This document shows positions 9,525 through 18,600 of a stretch of DNA of 37,077 nt, in pieces. The stretch comes from Bacteroidales bacterium (GTDB lineage Bacteria > Bacteroidota > Bacteroidia > Bacteroidales > UBA932). The notes under the pieces are model-generated. The model made no database searches. It was given only the letters and a program-made list of their open reading frames with translations, and was not told the origin of the DNA. Both the position numbers and the translations under genes were made by a program. The stretch spans positions 1-37,077 of the forward strand of contig JAFYVM010000007.1 in assembly GCA_017549145.1 (NCBI GenBank), written 5' to 3'. The first letter of the stretch is position 1. Each line of letters starts with the position of its first letter.

Positions 9525-11333
9525 ATGAAGAAAATTCTAAGTCTATTTATGATTCCTGTTATGGGTCTTCTCGCACTCTCGTGCGAGAAGCCTGGCCAGG
9601 AGGGCGGCGGAAACACAGGCGCTGCAGTTTTGGGAGTTTCAGTTACTGATCTTCCACAGGTAGTTGAGGTTCCACAGAACCAGTCTCAGTCTTTTGAGAT
9701 TCTCGTAGTTGCTAACCCAGGACCATCTGAGGCAATCCAGGTTACACTTGGTACTGATGAGTCACTCGTAGCCAAGTACAACGCTGCTAATGGTACAGCA
9801 TACGAAATGCTTCCATCAGCAGCATTCGAACTTCCATCTTCTGCACTTATGGTTATGAAGTACAATAAGACTTCAGTTCCTGGTACTCTTAAACTTATTG
9901 GTGCAGGTTGCGAGCAGGGTAAGACTTATGTCCTTCCTGTAGTTGTATCTTCAGTTAAAGGTAATGCAGCATATGAGGCTCCAGAGGATAGAGTTGCTTA
10001 TGTAGTATTCAAGATGCTTGCTGCTCAGATGGCAGGTTCTGGTACACAGGCTGACCCATATCTTGTAACTAATACAGAGGAGTTCAACAAGATCGGTAAC
10101 ATCCTTAAGAGTGGTGAGACTGTATATGTGAAGCTTGCTGCTGATATTGACTACAATGGTGCCGCATGGACACAGGCTGATGCAACTGGCGCTCCTGTTT
10201 ATCTCGATGGTGACAACCACGTTGTTAAGAATGTAAATGCTCTATCTGGTCTCTTCTTGAATCTTGAGGGTACTGTTAAGAACATCACTTTCGACGGTGT
10301 TAAAGTTGAGGCAGGTGCAGCTATCGCTGGTATTCTTGCTGACGCGGCAGGTTCATCAGAGAGTGCTGTCACTATTAGCAATGTAAAACTTACAAATGCT
10401 ACAATGAACAATGTAGGCCAGGCTGGTGGTCTCATCGGTAAGCTCACTAATAGTACTGTTGATAATGTGGAAGTAAATTGTACAGTTACTGGTACATCAC
10501 GTGTTGCTGGTGTAGTAGGTCACGCAGTTTCATCTACAATTACAAATACAACAGTTGCCGGTACAGTAACTGGTACTGACTATTATCTCGGTGGTCTTGT
10601 TGGACTTATGTATGATTGTACAGTAAAGAATTGTTCAGCTGCAGTAAACGTAACTTGTGAGAGCCTTGCTAACGCATATGCACGTATCGGTGGTTTGGTT
10701 GGTGAGATCTTCAAGGGTGGTCTTATCGAGAAGTGTCATGCAACAGGTACAATCATTGGTAAGGGATACTTCGGCGGTGGACTTGTTGGAGTTATTGATA
10801 CTGTTGAGGATGTTGATGGCGTCTCAACAGTTGGTACAGTAACAATCAAGCAGAGCTATGCTACTGGTAGCGTTTCTCTTATCAGAGACGGAAATGCTAA
10901 GGATGCTGGTGCTGGTGGACTCGTAGGTTGTCTTGAGAAGGGTAAGGCAGTTATCACTGACTGCTACGCAACAGGTGCTATCGAGGCTGACAGATATAGC
11001 GCAGGTTTCTTTGGTGACCTTTATGCAAGCACTGAGGTAACTATTACTAACGGCTTCACAAATGCTGACCTTACTAAGCTCGGACCAGATGCTAATGGTA
11101 ACCACTCTGATGGAGTTGCTATCGGTTCTCTTAGAGCTGATGATGTAAAGATTTCTATCAAGGGCTTTGTGGCTTGGAGTGACAATCCAAATAAGAAGTT
11201 TATCTACCAGGATAAGGTACCTGTTACTGGTAACTATCATGGTACTGAGGGCACTATCTCAGCACAGGCTAAAGCTCTCGGTTGGGATGAGTCAATCTGG
11301 GATCTTAGCGCAGATATTCCTAAGCTTAAGTAA
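9525..11333 (+). CDS. Surface lipoprotein with DUF1735-like N-terminus and GLUG beta-helix repeats
   Basis: Likely an outer-membrane surface glycan-binding or adhesin-like protein in the SusE/SGBP position. The 602-aa protein has a lipobox cysteine at residue 20 (LALSC). Residues about 36-155 resemble the DUF1735/BT_3987-type N-terminal domain (EVPQNQSQSFEILV, KYNAANGTAYEMLP, GKTYVLPVVVSS). From about residue 170 (GTQADPYLV) it becomes a repetitive right-handed beta-helix with GLUG-like motifs (GGLIGKL, GGLVGLM, GGLVGEI, GGGLVGV, GGLVGCL), each followed by a CxATG- or CSA-like rung. The last 40 residues (YHGTEGTISAQAKALGW...) are shared with the lipoprotein at 13918. No catalytic motif is seen. 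The role is inferred from position and domains. Confidence 0.8.
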   Translation: MKKILSLFMIPVMGLLALSCEKPGQEGGGNTGAAVLGVSVTDLPQVVEVPQNQSQSFEILVVANPGPSEAIQVTLGTDESLVAKYNAANGTAYEMLPSAAFELPSSALMVMKYNKTSVPGTLKLIGAGCEQGKTYVLPVVVSSVKGNAAYEAPEDRVAYVVFKMLAAQMAGSGTQADPYLVTNTEEFNKIGNILKSGETVYVKLAADIDYNGAAWTQADATGAPVYLDGDNHVVKNVNALSGLFLNLEGTVKNITFDGVKVEAGAAIAGILADAAGSSESAVTISNVKLTNATMNNVGQAGGLIGKLTNSTVDNVEVNCTVTGTSRVAGVVGHAVSSTITNTTVAGTVTGTDYYLGGLVGLMYDCTVKNCSAAVNVTCESLANAYARIGGLVGEIFKGGLIEKCHATGTIIGKGYFGGGLVGVIDTVEDVDGVSTVGTVTIKQSYATGSVSLIRDGNAKDAGAGGLVGCLEKGKAVITDCYATGAIEADRYSAGFFGDLYASTEVTITNGFTNADLTKLGPDANGNHSDGVAIGSLRADDVKISIKGFVAWSDNPNKKFIYQDKVPVTGNYHGTEGTISAQAKALGWDESIWDLSADIPKLK

Positions 11334-11352
11334 AAAAAGATAAACCGTAGAA

Positions 11353-12606
11353 ATGAGAAAAGTATTATTACTTCTTTTATTACCTATACTTGCCATGGCT
11401 GCGGTATCATGTGAATCTGAGAGTGGTACTGGTTCCGACAATACGCCGGAACCGTACCTTCTTGGGTATACTACCGACTTTGCCGGTAACAAATGCGTTT
11501 CAGGCAAGCCCGTTAAAATTAACGGATTTGATATCAGCCCGGAAGTTTCTGAGAATCAGGTTCTATATGGTATTGGCTTTAACGCGACTTCGTTGCCTGT
11601 AACCGAGGCTTCTGATAAGCACGTTGTATTTATTGCACCACAGATTGAGGGAAAGGAACTCTATGTCAGATTATCATCAAGAGGTAAGGAGTCTAATCAG
11701 ATTCTTCTTCAGTTTGATAACTCATTGAATGTGGATTCAGATACTCCAGCTGAAGAAGAGAAGGAAGATGAGGTTGATCTTTCAGCGTTGCTTAATGCAT
11801 CGACTAAAACTGTTCTTCGCGATGGTATTGAGTGGATTCAGTTCCATGGAAAATGGGAGGGTCAGATTCGCAATATCAATATTGTAAAGACTACTCTTAA
11901 CGAGCACAATAAATTGGCAATGTACTACGACTGGGATGTCTATGCGACAATCACCCAGAAGTGTGAGTACTTGGATGCGATTGTTGGAACTAATGGTCCA
12001 ATGAAATGTTGTCACTATGTTCGTGTTGATGGTGTCCAGAAGCGTGGGGCAAATGAGCAGGATCCATGGATTACAAATGCTGCTGTGGTAATCGATGACG
12101 GCGTTCCAGATATCGTGGAGGTTAAGACCAACTATGATGGTGCAAGACTTCCGAATCAGAATGTAGGAGTCTGCGGACCGATGCTTGTCTTTAATGGTCA
12201 GATCTGTGAAGAGAAGCAGTCGTTCAAGGATGAAATACTACCTGTATGGAAGAAGCATGAGAACTGGAGCAGTGGTGCATTTATTTACAGTACTCACCCA
12301 CGTACGGCGTTCGGTATTTCTAAGGATCAGAAGACTGTGTATCAGGTAGCTGTTGATGGACGTTGGACAAGTTCAAACGTTGAGAAGAGAGCTATCGGAA
12401 TGCCAACTAAGACTCTTGCAAAACTTATGAGAGGTCTTGGTTGCTATAAGGCTGTTAACTTTGACGGAGGTGGTGGTACAGCAATGTGGATTTATCAAAA
12501 GGGAATCAATGGTATTGTAAACCATCCATGTGATGACCTTAACTGGGAGAACCCAACACTCCGCCCTTGCGGAACAGGTGTCTATATTAAAACAGATTTG
12601 AAATAA
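11353..12606 (+). CDS. IPT/TIG-domain lipoprotein with phosphodiester glycosidase domain (PF09992/NAGPA-like), copy 1
   Basis: Predicted surface enzyme hydrolysing a sugar-1-phosphodiester, by analogy with the mammalian uncovering enzyme NAGPA (DUF2233 fold). The 417-aa protein has a lipobox cysteine at residue 20 (AVSC), and an immunoglobulin-like IPT/TIG domain at about 33-118 (GKPVKINGFDISPEVSENQV). The catalytic domain spans about 150-417 with family hallmarks: VGVCGPMLVFNG, HPRTAFGISKDQKTVYQVAVDGR, KAVNFDGGGGTAMW (N369, D371, glycines 372-375) and GIVNHPCDD, then GTGVYI at the end. It is 9 bp upstream of its paralogue. The domain family is clear; the exact bond and sugar are not. The neighbouring phosphatase fusion and hexosaminidase support a phosphoglycan substrate. 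Confidence 0.85.
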   Translation: MRKVLLLLLLPILAMAAVSCESESGTGSDNTPEPYLLGYTTDFAGNKCVSGKPVKINGFDISPEVSENQVLYGIGFNATSLPVTEASDKHVVFIAPQIEGKELYVRLSSRGKESNQILLQFDNSLNVDSDTPAEEEKEDEVDLSALLNASTKTVLRDGIEWIQFHGKWEGQIRNINIVKTTLNEHNKLAMYYDWDVYATITQKCEYLDAIVGTNGPMKCCHYVRVDGVQKRGANEQDPWITNAAVVIDDGVPDIVEVKTNYDGARLPNQNVGVCGPMLVFNGQICEEKQSFKDEILPVWKKHENWSSGAFIYSTHPRTAFGISKDQKTVYQVAVDGRWTSSNVEKRAIGMPTKTLAKLMRGLGCYKAVNFDGGGGTAMWIYQKGINGIVNHPCDDLNWENPTLRPCGTGVYIKTDLK

Positions 12607-12615
12607 TAAGACAAT

Positions 12616-13848
12616 ATGAAAAAAGTATTACTACATCTTTTGTCTGCTTTGATCTTCTTTACATCATGTGATGTCTCTAAGAATTCCAATAACGGTCTGG
12701 AGCCATATATCTCAGAGATTTCAACAGATTATGGAACAGGTGCAGTACCTGGAAGGCCTGTAACTATAAAGGGCGTAAACTTCAGTTCAGTAATTTCTGA
12801 AAATGAGGTTTACATTGGTATTGGCCTAGCTGCTAAACATCCTGTGATTACTGCAGCGACTGAGACAAAAATAGAGTTTATTCTTCCTGAGGATTTTGTA
12901 GATGGACAGTACAAGTTGAGTGTCATGACCAACGGCAAAAATTCAAATCTTGTCGATTTGGTAGTAGATATTTCTTTGGACCCTGATCTTCAGGATACGA
13001 TTAAAGATAAAGTTGATATCAGCGAATTGTTGAACGCAGCTACCGTAGTAAAACTTTGTGAAGGTGTTGAGTGGATTAGCTTCCATGGCAATTGGGAAGG
13101 CCAGGTTCGCAATATCAATATTGTAAAGACTACTCTCAATGAGCACAACAAGCTTGGTCTCTATCACGATTACACAGAATACCGTACAATCACTCAGAAG
13201 TGTGAGTATCTTGACGCTTTGGTAGGTACAAACGGCCCTATGCAGTGCTGTCATTATGTGCGCGTTGATGGTGTACAGAAACGTGCTGCAAATGAGCAGG
13301 ATCCATGGATTACAAATGCTGCTGTAGTAATTGATAACGGCGTTCCTGATATCGTAGAGGTTAAGACCAACTATGATGCTGCCGCAAGACTGAAGAATCA
13401 GAACGTAGGTGTCTGCGGACCAATGCTTGTTTATGATGGAAAGATCGTAGAGGAAATGAATTCTTTCAAGAATGACGTGCTTCCTGTTTGGCAGAAACAC
13501 GCAAACTGGGAGAGCGGAAAGTTTATCTACACAACTCATCCACGTACTGCATTCGGTATTTCTGAGGATCAGAAGACAGTTTATCAGGTTGCAGTTGATG
13601 GCCGTTGGGTATCTGGTACTATTGACAAAAGAGCTATCGGAATGCCTACTAAGCTACTTGCTAAATTGATGTTAGGCCTAGGTTGCCATAAGGCTGTAAA
13701 CTTCGACGGCGGTGGTGGTACTGCCATGTGGATTTACAGACAGGGTAACAATGGTATCGTAAATCATCCATGTGACGACTTGAATTGGGATAACCCAACT
13801 CTCCGTGCTTGTGGAACAGGTGTCTATATTAAGACAGATTTGAAATAA
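12616..13848 (+). CDS. IPT/TIG-domain lipoprotein with phosphodiester glycosidase domain (PF09992/NAGPA-like), copy 2
   Basis: Tandem paralogue of the preceding gene, 410 aa, with the same architecture: lipobox cysteine at residue 18 (FFTSC), IPT/TIG domain at about 30-115 (GRPVTIKGVNFSSVISENEV), and PF09992 domain (VGVCGPMLVYDG, THPRTAFGIS, KAVNFDGGGGTAMW, GIVNHPCDD). From about residue 145 onward the two proteins are by eye roughly four-fifths identical, while the N-terminal third is clearly more diverged, which suggests duplication with different targeting or binding specificities and conserved catalysis. The last codons (GVYIKTDLK) are identical. It is followed directly by a terminator-like hairpin, so it ends the first transcription block of the PUL. 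Confidence 0.85.
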   Translation: MKKVLLHLLSALIFFTSCDVSKNSNNGLEPYISEISTDYGTGAVPGRPVTIKGVNFSSVISENEVYIGIGLAAKHPVITAATETKIEFILPEDFVDGQYKLSVMTNGKNSNLVDLVVDISLDPDLQDTIKDKVDISELLNAATVVKLCEGVEWISFHGNWEGQVRNINIVKTTLNEHNKLGLYHDYTEYRTITQKCEYLDALVGTNGPMQCCHYVRVDGVQKRAANEQDPWITNAAVVIDNGVPDIVEVKTNYDAAARLKNQNVGVCGPMLVYDGKIVEEMNSFKNDVLPVWQKHANWESGKFIYTTHPRTAFGISEDQKTVYQVAVDGRWVSGTIDKRAIGMPTKLLAKLMLGLGCHKAVNFDGGGGTAMWIYRQGNNGIVNHPCDDLNWDNPTLRACGTGVYIKTDLK

Positions 13849-13857
13849 TAACCGTTT

Positions 13858-13896
13858 AGGAAGACTAGCTGGGCTAATTGTCTGGTTAGTCTTCCT
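13858..13896 (+). terminator. Terminator-like hairpin after second phosphodiester glycosidase
   Basis: AGGAAGACTA at 13858-13867 pairs perfectly with TAGTCTTCCT at 13887-13896. The stem extends to 13 bp with G-U pairs, around a loop of about 13 nt. It is followed by a T-rich tail (ATTGTATTTT). Partial termination here would lower expression of the downstream genes. Confidence 0.7.
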
Positions 13897-13917
13897 ATTG
13901 TATTTTAATAACACTGT

Positions 13918-15600
13918 ATGAAAAAGACTTTTAAATTCATGCTTGCGGTTGCTGCCGCTTGCGCAGTGGTTCTCTCTTGTGAAAAGCCTGAGACACCACA
14001 GGATGATCCAAAGGATCCTACTCAGGAACAGCCTGAGACTCCTGGTGAGGAGGAAGAAGAACCAGCACCAGAGCCAACACTTGAAGTTAGTTTGACAGAA
14101 CTTGCTTTTGAGGCAGCAGCTGGCGAGGCTACATTCACTGTAACTACAAATCAGGACTGGACAGCGGCAACAGAGGCTGCTTGGATTACTTTGGATCCAG
14201 CTAGTGGCGCTGCTTCTACAGAGGCTGCGACTGTAAAGGTTACAGCAGCTGAGAATACAGTAACAGAGGCACGTACTGCTACTGTAACAGTTACTGCGGG
14301 TGAGCTTACAAAGACTATTTCTGTGACTCAGGCTGCTGCTATTCCACAGCCAGACGGAACAGAGGCTAATCCATACCTCGTATCTGATGCAGCTACACTT
14401 AAGGGAATGAGTGATCTTCTTGTTGCAAATGCTACAACTTACTTCAAGCTGACAGCTAACATCGATCTTGCTAGCGCTGAGTGGACTCCGATTTCTACAA
14501 CAGAGACAGTTGATGAGACTACTGTTGTAAAGGCTATCGCTCTTGACGGTTGCAACTATACAATCAGCAATGCTAAGGATGCTCTCTTCTCTACACTTTG
14601 CGGTAGCGTTCAGAACCTTACAATTGACGGAGCTGCAATCAATGCTAGTAACACAGTCGGTGTGGTTGCAAACCAGGTGAAGGATGCAACTATCAAGGAC
14701 GTTGAGGTCAAGAATTCGTCTATTGTTTCTTCTGCTGGCGAGGCAGGTGGAGCTGTAGGAAAGGTTTCAAACGGAACACTTGAGAATGTAAAGGTAGCTT
14801 GTAATGTAAGCGGTACTCAGCAGCTTGGTGTACTCGTCGGACGCTTCGAGGATGGTAAGATTAAGAACTGTACAGTAACAGGAGAGATTACAGGTGCGAA
14901 TTATTATATTGGAGGTCTTGCAGGTTTGATGATTGGCGGCTCAGTAGAGGGTTGCTCAGCTGATGTAAATGCTACAACAGCTTCAACAGCTTATGGCCGT
15001 ATCGGTTGTTTCATCGGACAGGTTGAAGGTGGTTCAATCTCAACTAGCCATGCTGCAGGTTCTGTGACTTCAGGGGGACACTACGGTGGTGCATTCATCG
15101 GTGTTCTTGCAAAGAACGTAGGAGTTAATATAAGCAAGTGCTATGCTACAGGAACTGTAAATCTTCCTGCGGGTGTAAACAAGTCAGGTGGAGCTGGTTT
15201 CATCGGTGCTGTAGAGAATGATGGTACATTCGTTATTTCAGACTGCTACACAACAGCGACTGTAACTGCTTACAGATGGAGTTCTGCTTTCCTTGGAAGA
15301 ATGCTAAACAACTGTAAGGTCACTCTTACAAACTGCTATACAAAGGCTAACTGTACATTCACTCAGCCAGCTAACTGCGGCGCTCTTGTAGGTGATGTGG
15401 CTACTACTGCAACTCTTACATACAGCGGCTGCGTTGCATGGAATGTAAATGCTCTTACTCTCTTTGTGCGCCCAGGCGTTGAGACCGCTCCAGAAGGAAA
15501 CTACTTCGGAACAGAGGGTACAATCTCTGAGAAGGCTAAAGCATTAGGATGGAATACTACAATCTGGGATCTTAGCAAAGACGATCCTACTTTGAAATAG
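13918..15600 (+). CDS. Surface lipoprotein with BACON domain and GLUG beta-helix repeats
   Basis: Likely surface glycan- or mucin-binding protein, a paralogue of the lipoprotein at 9525 over its C-terminal two thirds. The 560-aa protein has a lipobox cysteine at residue 21 (VVLSC) followed by a long acidic Pro/Glu linker (about 22-55), as expected for a surface-exposed lipoprotein. A BACON domain follows (about 57-140; LAFEAAAGEATFTVTTNQDW, WITLDPASGAAS, TVTVTAG, TISVTQAA). From about 145 (DGTEANPYLVSDAATLKG) the beta-helix begins, with GLUG-like turns (GGAVGKV, GGLAGLM, GCFIGQV, GGAFIGV, GAGFIGAV). The tail (YFGTEGTISEKAKALGW...) matches that of its paralogue. No catalytic signature is visible. 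It is bracketed by two terminator-like hairpins, so it may be its own expression unit. Confidence 0.8.
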   Translation: MKKTFKFMLAVAAACAVVLSCEKPETPQDDPKDPTQEQPETPGEEEEEPAPEPTLEVSLTELAFEAAAGEATFTVTTNQDWTAATEAAWITLDPASGAASTEAATVKVTAAENTVTEARTATVTVTAGELTKTISVTQAAAIPQPDGTEANPYLVSDAATLKGMSDLLVANATTYFKLTANIDLASAEWTPISTTETVDETTVVKAIALDGCNYTISNAKDALFSTLCGSVQNLTIDGAAINASNTVGVVANQVKDATIKDVEVKNSSIVSSAGEAGGAVGKVSNGTLENVKVACNVSGTQQLGVLVGRFEDGKIKNCTVTGEITGANYYIGGLAGLMIGGSVEGCSADVNATTASTAYGRIGCFIGQVEGGSISTSHAAGSVTSGGHYGGAFIGVLAKNVGVNISKCYATGTVNLPAGVNKSGGAGFIGAVENDGTFVISDCYTTATVTAYRWSSAFLGRMLNNCKVTLTNCYTKANCTFTQPANCGALVGDVATTATLTYSGCVAWNVNALTLFVRPGVETAPEGNYFGTEGTISEKAKALGWNTTIWDLSKDDPTLK

Positions 15601-15625
15601 TCTGACTATTGTCAAAAGGTTTATG

Positions 15626-15668
15626 AATTCTCCTCAAAGATGGCTATCTTTGGGGAGAATTTTTATTT
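15626..15668 (+). terminator. Rho-independent terminator before GH2 gene
   Basis: AATTCTCCTCAAAGAT (15626-15641) pairs with ATCTTTGGGGAGAATT (15646-15661) with one G-U, around a GGCT loop, and is followed by TTTATTT. An in-frame ATG at 15640 lies inside this hairpin and is therefore unlikely to be the GH2 start. Confidence 0.82.
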
Positions 15669-15684
15669 GCTAATGACTCACTGT

Positions 15685-18600
15685 ATGAATAAGATTTTGC
15701 GCTTGCTATACGTATGCTCAGCACTAGTCGTGATGGCGATGCAGCCGTTTGAGGCGACAGCAAAGAATGATAAAACACGCGGGATTGGTATTTATCCTGG
15801 CAATCCTGCCGAGTATTACGGTCCGCAGGTAGTAGCTGGAGGATCAGAGTATAGAAACGTGGCTCTTTTCAGAGCAGCAAGTCAGTCGTCTGCATTTGAC
15901 TTCAACCGCACAGCACAGCTCGTGACAGATGGCCTTGTAGCCTCTGCAAGCGAGGCAGCAGGCGAGGGCTTTGTGAGCTCTTGGAAGAGTGCAACAGGTA
16001 AGGATGAGTGGATCGCGGTGGACCTTGGTAGTGTATCTAAGATTGACAAGGTGACCTTCGAGTGGATCAATCCTCCTGTATCAGGTAAGCTTCAGGTGTC
16101 TATGGATGACAAGAACTGGAGCGATGTAGCTACTTTTGGTGCTGATGCTGAGATTTCTTTTCCTGTAGCTGAGTGTCGCTATGTGCGTGCAGTGCTTGAG
16201 CACACAGCTGATGAGGCTCCATTTGAGCTGAGCGAGTGGCAGATCTTCGGTAGGGGTGGTACAAAGACAATTCCAGCTAAGGCTGCAAAACGTGAAGGTA
16301 ATATACAGCAACTTGCAGGTGGAAACTGGAAACTCTGCCGTGCTACTGAGGTGAAGGCAACGGGTGAGGAACTCTCTCGTCCTTATGATGCCAGTGCGTG
16401 GATGGATGCTACCGTTCCAGGTACCGTGCTCGCAAGCTACGTGAACGCCGGTGCAGTTCATCATCCTAACTATAAGGAGAATGAGTTCTTTATCTCTGAT
16501 GACTATTTCTATCAGGACTTCTGGTATCGCAATACCTTTGATGCAAAGGTTAATTCAGAGCGTCAGTTCCTTCACTTTAGAGGTGTGAACCTGAAGGCTG
16601 AAGTATACCTTAATGGTCAGTATGTGGGCACTCTCGTGGGTGCATTCCGTGAGAAGGACTTCGACGTTACAGGTGTTCTTAAGAACGGACGCAATGATCT
16701 TGCTGTTAAGATTATTCGCAATAATAATTATGGCCGCGTAAAGGACTACGATGGCTTTAATCCTCGTCAGAATGGTGGCGATATCGGTGCTGACAATCCA
16801 ACAATGCATGCTACGACAGGATGGGACTGGATCCCTGCAGTTCGTGGACGTAATATCGGTATCTACGATGAGATGTTCATCAAGTACACAGGTGAGGTGA
16901 CCGTAGAGAATCCTTTCGTGCGTACAACCCTCCCATTGCCTGATACAACTAAGGCGACTCTCTTTGCTGAGGCAACATTGGTGAACCACTCTGATAAGCC
17001 TATGACAGGCGTTTTGAAGGGTAGTTTTGGTGAGTGGACCTTTGAGAAGGAGGAAACATTGGCTCCCGGTGAGACAAAGGTCGTAAAGTTTGATCCTCTT
17101 TCATTGAATAACCCTAAACTTTGGTGGCCTAAAGGATATGGGGATCCTCATCTTTACGATGTGACATTTGCATTCGAGACCGGTAAAAATGTGTCTGACT
17201 CGCGCTCATTCAAGGCCGGTGTACGCGAGGTGACATATAATCTGTACGAATATACACCAGTCTCACGCATGTACTTCAAAAGAGGACGCAACAATAATCA
17301 TCGCTTAGACTTCTATATCAATGGACGTCGATTCAATGGATTTGGCGGTAACTGGGGCTTCCCAGAGCATCTGCTCAACTACCGTGAGCGCGAATATGAT
17401 ATTGCTGTAGGCTATCATGCTGCGCAGAACTTCAATCTTATCCGTAACTGGGTTGGTATGACAGGCAGCCGCTTCTTCTATGAGGCTTGTGACCGTCATG
17501 GAGTGATGGTATGGCAGGACTTCTGGTTGGCTAATCCATATGATGGTCCTAACCCTACAGATCCAGACCGTTTCAATGCTACAGCCCAGGAGTATGTACG
17601 TCTTATCCGTAACCATCCAAGCATTCTGATCTATGTGGGACGAAACGAGGGTTATCCACCTGAGGAGATTGATAACTACCTTGCTAAGATGGTCCCAGAG
17701 GAGCATCCTGGACACTTCTACAGCTCACATTCCGGTGCTGACGGACTAAGTGGTGGCGGACCTTACAAAATGTTTAAAGTGTCTCACTTCTTCGACAATT
17801 TGTTCGGTGCTGATAAAATTCATAGTGAGCGTGGTATTCCTTCTATCATGAACTACGAGAATCTCGTGCGTACAATGGATGAGGAGAATGTGAACCCAGT
17901 GAATACCGTAGAGCATCCTAATAAGATGTACGGTGCGCATGACTTTAACTTGGGAGGAGCAGAGCGCTGGTGTGCACAGTATACACGCACATTCAATGAA
18001 CTATATGAAAAGGGCTTTGGGGCTCAGCCAGAGGATGCTCGTGAGTTTACAGAACTCTCACGTTGGTTGTGCTATGATGGCTACAGAGCAATCTTCGAGT
18101 CTCGTGCTGAGCATCGTCAGGGTATGCAGTTGTGGCTTAGCCATCCTACATGGCCTTCGCTCATCTGGCAGACTTACGACTATTACTTTGAACCTTTGGC
18201 ATCCTTCTTTGCGTGTAAGAAGGCATGTGAGCCTCTTCACGTTTTCTTTAATCCTGTACATAATAAAGTGGAGGTGGTGAACTATAGCGCCGGAAATCAG
18301 ACCGGACTTAAAGTTGTGACAAAGGTGCTTGATCTCACAGGCAAAGAGATGTGGAGCAATGCTAGCAATCTCGATATCAAGGAGGATGCTACTATACAGA
18401 TCGTTGCTCCTGAGGTGCCGGAGAATATCACAGATGTATACTTCCTGCGTTTGTTTATCTATTCTGCAGACGGAGAAATCCTCTCTGAGAACATTTACTG
18501 GCAGGGCAAGGAGGAAGGTAACTTCCAGGCAGTGCTCAATGCAGCAAAGGCTGATGTAGAGATGACTGTGGAGGGTATGAATGGCAGCTATACAGCCACT

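Noticed and set aside
10380-11240. Possible CRISPR or tandem DNA repeat in the GLUG region
   Set aside because: The repetition is at protein level (beta-helix rungs) with degenerate DNA units and no constant spacer length.
12943-13539. 198-aa ORF antisense to the second PDGase
   Set aside because: Shadow frame; the equivalent in the first PDGase copy is broken (only short fragments), so it is not conserved even between paralogues.
15640-15684. Earlier ATG for the GH2 gene
   Set aside because: It lies inside the terminator hairpin and the extra 15 residues precede a complete signal peptide starting at 15685.
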